Origin: Acidobacteriota bacterium
GTDB taxonomy: Bacteria; Acidobacteriota; Terriglobia; Terriglobales; Acidobacteriaceae
DNA length: 6,863 nucleotides
Reading direction: 5' to 3'
NCBI GenBank assembly: GCA_019510535.1
Contig: JAEKKE010000028.1
Coordinates: forward strand, 1 to 6,863
In this document: positions 1 through 5,613 of the stretch, piece by piece
Layout of the letters: each line of letters opens with the position of its first letter
Position numbering within the stretch: the stretch's first letter is position 1
Translations under genes and position numbers: made by a program
Notes under the pieces: model-generated
What the model saw: only the letters and a program-made list of their open reading frames with translations
Told to the model about the DNA's origin: nothing
The model's database searches: none

Positions 1-191
1 GGATCAGCGGCGAAGCTGAAGACGACCGGCTGCCTTCCCAGGCGGGACTCGTCGTCCAGATTGATCAGGGCGAACATCTTGCCGCCTTTGGTCTTATCGC
101 CTACCCAGAAGACCAGATTGTCGCCCCACTGGCGGGTCTCCGCGACGTGAGGCAGGGAGCGCAGGAACTTGCGGACACCTTCGACATCCAT
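1..191 (-). CDS. MmcQ/YjbR family protein, N-terminal part (cut by window edge)
   Basis: Reading the minus strand from the ATG at 191-189 gives 63 residues before the left edge, with no stop. The segment starts MDVEGVRKFLRSLPHVAET and continues with QWGDNLVFWVG, then GGKMFALINLDDE, and ends in VVFSFAAD. The pattern of an N-terminal helix with a SLPH motif, then a tryptophan-glycine strand, then GGKMFA, is typical of the MmcQ/YjbR family. These are small proteins of about 115-120 residues with a CyaY-like fold, often labelled DNA-binding although their function is poorly established. About half of the protein is present. The frame stays open upstream of 191, but family members usually begin close to this Met-Asp. 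No strong ribosome binding site is visible before it. The gene is divergent from tyrS with 48 bases between the two starts. Family assignment is from remembered sequence patterns. Confidence 0.82.
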   Translation of the reverse strand, partial: MDVEGVRKFLRSLPHVAETRQWGDNLVFWVGDKTKGGKMFALINLDDESRLGRQPVVFSFAAD

Positions 192-225
192 GCCCGCAAG
201 TATCCCACGCCCGCCTTCTATACTT

Positions 226-230
226 GAAGG
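226..230 (+). promoter_or_regulatory. Ribosome binding site of tyrS
   Basis: GAAGG lies 9 bases before the ATG at 240. It is a reasonable Shine-Dalgarno match and supports 240 as the tyrS start. The nearby TATACT at 219-224 resembles a -10 box but is too close to this site to serve tyrS with a normal leader. Confidence 0.6.
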
Positions 231-239
231 TGCGACATC

Positions 240-1475
240 ATGACCTTTCCATCACTGCAGGAACAGCTTGACCTCATCACCAAGGGCGCGGCGGAGATCA
301 TTCCGCTGGAGGACCTGGCCAAACGCATCGAGAAGTCGATCGCGACCGGCACCCCTATGCGCATCAAAGCCGGCTTCGACCCCACGGCTCCCGATCTGCA
401 CCTTGGCCACACCGTGCTGATGCGTAAGCTGAAGCACTTTCAGACCCTGGGCCACACGGTCATCTTCCTGATCGGCGACTCCACCGCGCTGATCGGCGAC
501 CCCACCGGCAAGAGCCAGACACGCAAGCCGCTCACCCGCGAAGAGATCGACGCCAATGCCGAGACCTACAAGGAACAGGTCTTCAAGATTCTGGACGCGG
601 AAAAGACCGAGGTTCGCTATAACTCCGAATGGCTCGACCAGCTTGGCTACGCCGGCATTGTCAAGCTGGCAGCGCAGTTCACCGTCTCGCAGATGCTGGA
701 GCGCGAAGATTTCCATAAGCGCTTTCAGGAGGAGCAGCCCATCCACGTCCACGAGCTGCTGTACCCGATGGCGCAGGGCTACGATTCTGTCGCCCTGAAG
801 TGCGATGTCGAGCTGGGCGGCACCGATCAGAAGTTCAACCTGATGCGCGGCCGCGACCTGCAGCGAACTCATGGGCAGGCTCCGCAGATCATCCTGATGA
901 CGCCGATCCTCGAAGGACTCGACGGCGTACAGAAGATGTCGAAGTCGCTCGGCAATGCCATCGGCATCAAGGAGCCTCCCAGCGAGATGTACGGCAAGCT
1001 GATGAGCATCTCCGATGAGCTGATGTGGCGGTACTGGGTCTTCCTCACCGACCTGCCGCAGTCTGCCATCGACCAGATGCGCACTGATGTTGCTTCAGGG
1101 GCACTGCATCCCATGCAGGCGAAGAAGAACCTCGCACGCACCATCACGGCCGGCTTCCACTCCGAAGCGGAAGCGGTACACGCCGAGGAGAACTGGGCGC
1201 GCACCTTCCAGCAGAAGGCCATCGCCGATGACCTGGAGGAGGTACAGATCTCCCGGGAAGCGCTCGCCATCACGGATTCCAGCGTGCGCGTCGCGAAGCT
1301 TCTTGTCGCTCTGGGTCTCGCCGCTTCAGCAGGAGAAGCGACGCGAAAGGTTGCCGAGGGCGCTGTGCGGATCGACGGCAATGTCCATAAGGATGCCTTC
1401 CTGGCGGTCACCGAATTGCCCGCGCGTATCCCCGTGCGGCTTGGAAAGCGGGCAAAGCTCGCAGTGATCGCCTGA
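240..1475 (+). CDS. tyrS: Tyrosyl-tRNA synthetase (TyrZ type)
   Basis: This cytoplasmic enzyme charges tRNA-Tyr with tyrosine using ATP (EC 6.1.1.1). The 411-residue product has the class I Rossmann catalytic domain at about residues 35-270. The ATP-binding HIGH-type motif is HLGH at 54-57, after FDPTAPD, and KMSKS is at 232-236. The segment around YPMAQGYDS (175-183) and the following ELGGTDQKFN carry the expected tyrosine-pocket residues. A C-terminal S4-like RNA-binding domain spans about 349-411. HLGH with an exact KMSKS, the GDPTGKS segment and MWRYW near 262-266 match the TyrZ subgroup rather than the E. coli TyrS subgroup. The length is normal and the frame is intact. The start is set by GAAGG 9 bases upstream. 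The gene is divergent from the YjbR-like gene, and a GC-rich hairpin follows its stop. No T-box is visible upstream. Confidence 0.97.
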   Translation: MTFPSLQEQLDLITKGAAEIIPLEDLAKRIEKSIATGTPMRIKAGFDPTAPDLHLGHTVLMRKLKHFQTLGHTVIFLIGDSTALIGDPTGKSQTRKPLTREEIDANAETYKEQVFKILDAEKTEVRYNSEWLDQLGYAGIVKLAAQFTVSQMLEREDFHKRFQEEQPIHVHELLYPMAQGYDSVALKCDVELGGTDQKFNLMRGRDLQRTHGQAPQIILMTPILEGLDGVQKMSKSLGNAIGIKEPPSEMYGKLMSISDELMWRYWVFLTDLPQSAIDQMRTDVASGALHPMQAKKNLARTITAGFHSEAEAVHAEENWARTFQQKAIADDLEEVQISREALAITDSSVRVAKLLVALGLAASAGEATRKVAEGAVRIDGNVHKDAFLAVTELPARIPVRLGKRAKLAVIA

Positions 1476-1490
1476 CTGTGACTATTCGGC

Positions 1491-1521
1491 ACCCGGGAGC
1501 CCCGTTTTAGGGGTCCCGGGT
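1491..1521 (+). terminator. GC-rich hairpin after tyrS, probable terminator
   Basis: ACCCGGGAGCCCC (1491-1503) pairs with GGGGTCCCGGGT (1510-1521) around a six-base loop GTTTTA, with one unpaired base. The stem is 12 bp and very stable. It begins 15 bases after the tyrS stop, where a terminator would be expected. The downstream sequence TTGGGTCCTT is poor in T, so it is not a textbook intrinsic terminator. It could instead be a 3'-end stabilising hairpin or a member of a dispersed palindrome family. Confidence 0.5.
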
Positions 1522-1547
1522 TGGGTCCTTCTCCCGACATAGCCCAA

Positions 1548-1553
1548 TATAAT
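1548..1553 (+). promoter_or_regulatory. Perfect -10 box, probable promoter of the secreted-protein gene
   Basis: TATAAT at 1548-1553 is an exact sigma-70 -10 match in otherwise GC-rich DNA. It lies 27 bases beyond the hairpin after tyrS. Transcription would begin near 1560, leaving a leader of about 78 bases. I see no good -35 element at 16-18 bases upstream; the nearest TTG-containing hexamer is TTGGGT at 1521-1526, which is too far. The promoter may be weak or factor-dependent. Confidence 0.45.
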
Positions 1554-1619
1554 CAGCAGTTTGCACGCATCCTGTAAACCAGCCGCGACAAAGATGCATC
1601 CAACTGGGTCAGCAAGTCT

Positions 1620-1626
1620 AAGGAGG
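1620..1626 (+). promoter_or_regulatory. Full-consensus ribosome binding site
   Basis: AAGGAGG, followed by AA, is an essentially perfect Shine-Dalgarno sequence 11 bases before the ATG at 1638. It fixes the start of the secreted-protein gene and suggests efficient translation. Confidence 0.85.
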
Positions 1627-1637
1627 AACCCGTACTG

Positions 1638-2468
1638 ATGGGTACCCGATCGATTGCCGCTGTCGCAGCGCTGATTATTTTTGCTCTTCCTGCTCTCGGA
1701 CAACAGGACACCGCCGCCCAGAATCTGGCGCGCCAGGTCATGCAGACGGAGCTCGACGCCGACCACGCCGACCATACGCGTTGGCAGTACCGCTCGCACT
1801 ATCAGAAGCCTGGCGAAGACGCGCTCTTTTACGTCATCGAGACGGATGCCGGAGCGGTGAAGAAGAAGATCCGTACCGATGGTCGGCCCCTGACGGCAGC
1901 CGAACTCGCCGCAGAGGATCGCAAGATCACGGACTTCGTCTCCAACCCCAGCGAACAGGAGAAGCAGCGCAAGAGCGGCCGCGAAGATGACAAGCGTGCC
2001 GAAGAGATGCTGCGTATGATGCCGGATGCCTTCTATTGGTCGGTAAAGTCCGAGACTCCCGAGGCGGCCACTCTCGCTTTTGTTCCCAATCCGAACTTCA
2101 CTCCGCCCTCGATGGAGTGCCGTGTCTTTGCCGCGATGTCCGGCGAGATCGTCGTGGATAAGACCCAGCATCGCCTGAAGTTGATGCACGGCACCCTCAC
2201 CAATGACGTCACCTTCGGCTGGGGTCTCTTTGGCCGTATGAAGAAGGGAGGCACCTTTTCGGTAGAACGCCGCGAGGTCAAGCCTGGCGTATGGCTTATC
2301 ATCGAAACCCACGTTCACATCGAAGGGAAAGCGCTGCTCTTCAAGTCCATCTCCGAGCAGGAAGATGAGGTCAAGTCCGGCTTCCGCCTCACACCCGACT
2401 CCATGACGCTGCAGCAGGCCGCCTCTGAACTGAAGTCGCAGCCGCCAGATACGCTCGCTCGACGGTAA
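1638..2468 (+). CDS. Secreted hypothetical protein, acidobacterial family
   Basis: I do not recognise a characterised function for this 276-residue product. Residues 1-21 form a Sec-type signal peptide: a hydrophobic stretch at 6-20, then ALPALG with likely cleavage before QQD. There is no lipobox cysteine. Residues about 86-126 are strongly charged and probably helical (LTAAELAAEDRK, then a run rich in E, K, R and D). The second half, about 140-250, alternates short hydrophobic and polar segments and looks beta-rich. It contains VPNPNFTPPS at 149-158, a GEIVVDKTQHRL strand at 169-180, FGWGLFGRMKKGG at 193-205 and GKALLFKSI at 230-238. I recall similar proteins of unknown role in acidobacterial genomes. 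The strand pattern resembles LolA-like lipoprotein-binding folds, but that is inference only. The start is fixed by AAGGAGG and a -10 box lies upstream. The protein is likely periplasmic or outer-surface. Confidence 0.85.
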   Translation: MGTRSIAAVAALIIFALPALGQQDTAAQNLARQVMQTELDADHADHTRWQYRSHYQKPGEDALFYVIETDAGAVKKKIRTDGRPLTAAELAAEDRKITDFVSNPSEQEKQRKSGREDDKRAEEMLRMMPDAFYWSVKSETPEAATLAFVPNPNFTPPSMECRVFAAMSGEIVVDKTQHRLKLMHGTLTNDVTFGWGLFGRMKKGGTFSVERREVKPGVWLIIETHVHIEGKALLFKSISEQEDEVKSGFRLTPDSMTLQQAASELKSQPPDTLARR

Positions 2469-2478
2469 CAAGAAATAC

Positions 2479-2631
2479 ATGCTCACTCGATAGAGCATTT
2501 CCCTGTAGGCGTAGAGTAGGGCTTCCGCATCTATGGGCGTTTCCGCAATGAAAACGCCGCTGCACTCCCCTTCCGGGATACCCAGCAACAGGGAAAATGC
2601 TCCAAAGGGCGCGGTCACCTCCGCGCCCTTT
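2479..2631 (+). promoter_or_regulatory. Structured region upstream of rnr: possible leader RNA
   Basis: The gap between the secreted-protein gene and rnr is full of inverted repeats. GAGCATTTCCCTGT (2493-2506) pairs with ACAGGGAAAATGCTC (2588-2602) as a 14-bp stem with one bulged A. The first six bases of its left arm can instead pair with ATGCTC at 2479-2484 around an eight-base loop. Inside the long stem, GGCGTTT (2536-2542) and AAACGCC (2552-2558) make a perfect 7-bp hairpin. The region ends in a perfect 11-bp hairpin at 2604-2631. It matches no riboswitch family I know. A leader RNA, a small RNA or a DNA-level repeat are all possible. No convincing promoter is visible. Confidence 0.4.
2604..2631 (+). 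terminator. Perfect 11-bp hairpin just before rnr
   Basis: AAAGGGCGCGG (2604-2614) and CCGCGCCCTTT (2621-2631) are exact reverse complements around the loop TCACCT. The shape is that of an intrinsic terminator, but only TTTATGCTT follows, so termination may be partial. It ends 6 bases before the rnr ribosome binding site. It could end transcripts from the secreted-protein gene, or attenuate transcription into rnr. Confidence 0.55.
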
Positions 2632-2637
2632 ATGCTT

Positions 2638-2643
2638 GAGGGG
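2638..2643 (+). promoter_or_regulatory. Ribosome binding site deciding the rnr start
   Basis: GAGGGG ends 3 bases before the ATG at 2647; taking GAGG as the core gives a 5-base spacing. None of the upstream in-frame ATGs (2533, 2548, 2632) has a comparable site, which favours 2647. Confidence 0.55.
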
Positions 2644-2646
2644 ACG

Positions 2647-5313
2647 ATGGCAGGCCGAAACTATCCCCAGACCGACCGCGAGCTCCTCCGGCTGATTGAA
2701 CGCTCTCCCGGTGGACGCGCAGGCTACAAGCAACTTATCCGCGAGCTCGGCCTCGGCGGAGGCCGCGAGCGCCGGCTGCTGCTCGAACACCTTGCCCGCA
2801 TGACTGCAAGCGGCGCGCTGCAGAAGGTCGATCACGAGCAGTGGGCAGTGCCGAAGCCGAACGACCGTGGGTCACAAGGCAAAGCGACCTCCACCAGGCG
2901 CGGCCGGTATCCCACTGCCGCATCGTTCAATCGCGACAATCTCGTCTCCGGCAAGCTCGACCTGCATCGTGACGGCTTCGGTTTTGTTCGCGTACCGGGC
3001 GAGGATGACATCTTCATTCCCCCGCCGGAGATCAACGGGGCGATGCAGGGCGACCAGGTGCTGGTGGAGGTTGGCCCACCGCAACGCGACGGCCGCCGGT
3101 CCGGACGTATTGCCCGTGTGCTCAACCGCAAGCAGCCAACGATTGTCGGCATCTTCCACTACGCCCGTCCGCAGAAGCGTCACGACTCGCCGCTGGTGCG
3201 CGGCAACTACGTCACACCGCTCGATGAGCGCATGACGCAGCCAATTCTGATCCCTGAAGGGTTGGAGGTCCCTCTGCAAAAGGAGGGCTCGCCGCATCGC
3301 GTGCTGGGTGAAGAGGCTCGCGCGCAGCTCGAGGAAGACTGGCGCAACCTCGAAGGCATGGCTGTCGATGTGGAGATCACCGACTTCCCCACGACTGCCC
3401 GTCCGGCAACGGGCCGCGTCATCGAGGTGTTGGGCGACAAAGACGCTTTCGGTGTCGACGTCGAGATCATCATCCGCAAGCATCATCTGCCGCACGTCTT
3501 CCCTGACGACGTCCTCGAAGAGGCTCGCGCGCAGGCGGCAGAGCTCAATGGAGCGTACATCCACGAGCTCGAATCGACACCCTGGAATGGATTCGGAACA
3601 CGCCCCGGTGAGAGCGGCCGGATCGACTTCCGCAGCTTCCCGATCGTCACCATCGACGGCGAAACCGCGAAGGACTTCGACGACGCTGTACACGCCCGCC
3701 TTCTACCCAGCGGGAACTGGGAGTTGCAGGTCCACATCGCCGACGTCGCTGAGTATGTCCTGCCTGGAGGCGCACTCGATCTTGAAGCGCGCCTGCGCGG
3801 TACCAGCGTCTACTTCCCTGACCGCGCCATTCCGATGCTGCCGCAAGAGCTCTCCAGCGATATGTGCTCGTTGCGTCCGCATGAGAATCGGCTGGTTCTC
3901 TCCTGCATCATGGAGATCGACCAGCGCGGCGAGGTGCTTCGCTATCAGGTGATGGAAGGCATCATCCGCTCCGCACAGCGCATGACCTACACCAACGTGC
4001 AGCGTGTGCTCGATGACGACGCCAATGCACTGCGCGAGTTCGCCGATCTTGTGCCCGAGTTCAAGCGCATGGAGGCACTCTCGCGCCTTCTGAATCGTAA
4101 GCGCGTACGGCGTGGCTCCATCGACTTCGATCTTCCCGAACCCGTGGTCCAGTTCAACGAAGCCGGCGAGATGCAAGGGATCGTGCGGTCTGAGCGCATC
4201 TGGGCGCATCGCCTGATCGAAGAGTTCATGCTCTCAGCCAATGAGTGCGTGGCTACATGGATTGAGTCACAGGGTGTGCCGGGCATCTACCGCATTCACG
4301 AACCGCCTGACGCACGGCGCGTTGTCGAGTTCGAAGAGACGGCGGCGGGCTTCGGCTACTCGCTCGGTATCGGCAATCTGCCGGTGCGGAAGATTCAGAC
4401 GCGCGGCGACCGTCGCGATGCGCGCGGTAGCGGGCGCGCCGCCAAGACACACGAAGTTACGGAAGAGATTCCAGTGACGCCGCGCATGTACCAGAAGCTG
4501 ACCGAGCGTATTGCAGGCAAGCCCGAGGAACGCATCCTCGCCTACCTCATGCTGCGTTCGCTGAAGCAAGCTGCGTACTCCGAGCAGAATGAAGGCCACT
4601 TCGCGTTGGCCTCGCCGACGTATACGCACTTCACCTCGCCCATTCGCCGTTACCCGGATCTGATCGTCCATCGCATCGTCAAAGACCTGCTTCACAGCGG
4701 GGCCGATCCCATGGGCAGCGCCGTGCTGAGCGATAAGCCGTCCCCGTGGGCAAATCCCCGCTTTACGAAGCATGTGGTTGATCTGGAGGGGCCAATCATG
4801 GCCAGCGAATTGGCGGCCATCGCGCAGGAGTCGAGCGAGCGCGAACGTGGCTCCGAAGATGCCGAGCGCGAGCTGATCGAGTGGAAGAAGATCAAGTTCA
4901 TGCAGGACCGCGTCGGCGAAGACTTCGATGCGATGATCCTGTCGGCCACCAAGTACGGCCTCTTCGTCGAGCTCGATGGTCTTTTTGTTGAGGGCCTGGT
5001 CCCGATCGACTCCCTGCGCGACGACCGCTATTACTTCAATGAGGGCTCACGCCGCATCTGTGGTGACCGCAATGGTCGCTGCTATGCCATGGGACAGAAG
5101 GTGCGAGTGCTGCTCGATCGCGTGGACCGCGTGAATCGACGTCTGCAGTTTGCCATTCTGGAGGACGAGAGCGGTCCATTCGCGCCTGCAGACGGAGAGC
5201 GTCCAACGAAAACCGGTGCCCATCCGTATAAACCGCCGAAAGGCTCTGGGAAGAAGCGCTCGAGGAAGTCGATTCAGCGGGAGAAGAAGGCAAAGCGGGG
5301 TAAGAAGCGGTAA
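2647..5313 (+). CDS. rnr: Ribonuclease R (RNase II/RNB family 3'-5' exoribonuclease)
   Basis: This is a processive 3'-5' hydrolytic exoribonuclease that degrades structured RNA. From 2647 the protein has 888 residues. An N-terminal winged-helix segment covers about 8-68. The cold-shock/OB domain starts near 100 (SGKLDLHRDGFGFV), and a second OB region follows to about 275. The RNB catalytic domain runs about 325-680. It holds TIDGETAKDFDDAV at 335-348, giving the four metal-binding aspartates D337, D343, D345 and D346. It also holds RGTSVYF (the RNA-clamping tyrosine is Y389) and HFTSPIRRYPDL at 661-672. An S1 domain spans about 757-838, followed by a lysine-rich tail typical of RNase R. The product is longer than the E. 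coli enzyme (813 residues), partly through a basic insert at about 583-609 and extra sequence at about 684-718. The frame opens at 2533, but those 38 residues lack family features, lie over hairpins and have no ribosome binding site. Confidence 0.96.
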   Translation: MAGRNYPQTDRELLRLIERSPGGRAGYKQLIRELGLGGGRERRLLLEHLARMTASGALQKVDHEQWAVPKPNDRGSQGKATSTRRGRYPTAASFNRDNLVSGKLDLHRDGFGFVRVPGEDDIFIPPPEINGAMQGDQVLVEVGPPQRDGRRSGRIARVLNRKQPTIVGIFHYARPQKRHDSPLVRGNYVTPLDERMTQPILIPEGLEVPLQKEGSPHRVLGEEARAQLEEDWRNLEGMAVDVEITDFPTTARPATGRVIEVLGDKDAFGVDVEIIIRKHHLPHVFPDDVLEEARAQAAELNGAYIHELESTPWNGFGTRPGESGRIDFRSFPIVTIDGETAKDFDDAVHARLLPSGNWELQVHIADVAEYVLPGGALDLEARLRGTSVYFPDRAIPMLPQELSSDMCSLRPHENRLVLSCIMEIDQRGEVLRYQVMEGIIRSAQRMTYTNVQRVLDDDANALREFADLVPEFKRMEALSRLLNRKRVRRGSIDFDLPEPVVQFNEAGEMQGIVRSERIWAHRLIEEFMLSANECVATWIESQGVPGIYRIHEPPDARRVVEFEETAAGFGYSLGIGNLPVRKIQTRGDRRDARGSGRAAKTHEVTEEIPVTPRMYQKLTERIAGKPEERILAYLMLRSLKQAAYSEQNEGHFALASPTYTHFTSPIRRYPDLIVHRIVKDLLHSGADPMGSAVLSDKPSPWANPRFTKHVVDLEGPIMASELAAIAQESSERERGSEDAERELIEWKKIKFMQDRVGEDFDAMILSATKYGLFVELDGLFVEGLVPIDSLRDDRYYFNEGSRRICGDRNGRCYAMGQKVRVLLDRVDRVNRRLQFAILEDESGPFAPADGERPTKTGAHPYKPPKGSGKKRSRKSIQREKKAKRGKKR

Positions 5314-5327
5314 GGCTGAGGGTCCAA

Positions 5328-5442
5328 TTTTTCTTTGTCATTTGGTAGCGCAGCGGAGAGATCTGCTTGGTTGCGCCTAGATCTCCGGTAGAGAAGCAGA
5401 TTTCTCCACTCCCTTCGGTCGTTACGAAATGACAAAGAAAAA
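5328..5442. repeat. 115-bp imperfect palindrome, REP- or MITE-like element
   Basis: The 16-bp ends, TTTTTCTTTGTCATTT (5328-5343) and AAATGACAAAGAAAAA (5427-5442), are exact reverse complements. Further in, GGAGAGATCTGCTT (5355-5368) pairs with AAGCAGATTTCTCC (5394-5407) with one G-T position. A second inner fold is possible because AGATCT occurs at 5359-5364 and 5379-5384, giving a 7-bp stem GAGATCT/AGATCTC. No transposase or target-site duplication is seen. From memory, sequences like CTTTGTCATTTCG and CTCCCTTCGGTCG recur between genes in acidobacterial genomes, so this is probably one copy of a dispersed repeat. It starts 15 bases after the rnr stop. Confidence 0.7.
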
Positions 5443-5468
5443 AGGCGCTTCGCGCATCTGAGGCGCCT
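5438..5468 (-). terminator. Intrinsic terminator reading on the minus strand
   Basis: On the minus strand AGGCGC (5468-5463) pairs with GCGCCT (5448-5443) around a 14-base loop, followed by a run of six T (5443-5438). This is a good rho-independent terminator for leftward transcription. No minus-strand gene is visible to its right in the window. It abuts and partly overlaps the 115-bp palindrome, whose right end supplies the T-run. Confidence 0.55.
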
Positions 5469-5531
5469 GACAATCCAAGCGCAAATCGCATATGCCGATG
5501 GATGCCATCGCAAGAATGGCGGATTCATCCC

Positions 5532-5560
5532 TTGTAACGAGCTCCTCCGCGTCCGATAAT
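5532..5560 (+). promoter_or_regulatory. Sigma-70-like promoter of the amino-acid oxidase gene
   Basis: TTGTAA (5532-5537, four of six consensus bases) and GATAAT (5555-5560, five of six) are separated by exactly 17 bases. The predicted start near 5567 leaves a leader of about 47 bases to the ATG at 5614. Identical GAGCTC palindromes at 5539-5544 and 5561-5566 flank the -10 region, 22 bp apart, and could be an operator. Between 5469 and 5531 I see only small palindromes: GCATATGC at 5488-5495, and CGATGG/CCATCG around ATG at 5496-5510. Confidence 0.5.
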
Positions 5561-5613
5561 GAGCTCAGTCGTTCTCCGTTTTACAGTCCAGACGTAAGAA
5601 AGAGCCCATTGCC

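Noticed and set aside
219..224. TATACT as a -10 box for tyrS
   Set aside because: Transcription would start near 231, after the GAAGG ribosome binding site, and there is no -35 match at 16-19 bases upstream.
252..872. 206-codon open frame on the minus strand inside tyrS
   Set aside because: It is fully antisense to a certain tyrS, shows no recognisable domain and is explained by GC-rich codon usage.
2479..2602. 6S RNA or SRP RNA gene
   Set aside because: The long stem suggested it, but the conserved internal motifs of these RNAs are absent.
1482..2618. 378-codon open frame on the minus strand across the secreted-protein gene
   Set aside because: It covers a gene with clear signal peptide and translation signals on the plus strand and runs through intergenic hairpins; it has no family features.
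2872..3693. 273-codon open frame antisense to rnr
   Set aside because: It overlaps conserved RNase R domains and is a shadow of their codon pattern.
5328..5468. CRISPR array or attenuated rnr terminator on the plus strand
   Set aside because: There are no regularly spaced direct repeats, and on the plus strand the T-run precedes the stem instead of following it.
5036..5491. 151-codon minus-strand frame at the end of rnr and through the palindrome
   Set aside because: Its start region is a translation of the palindromic repeat and its remainder is antisense to the S1 domain; such frames are common artefacts of this repeat type.
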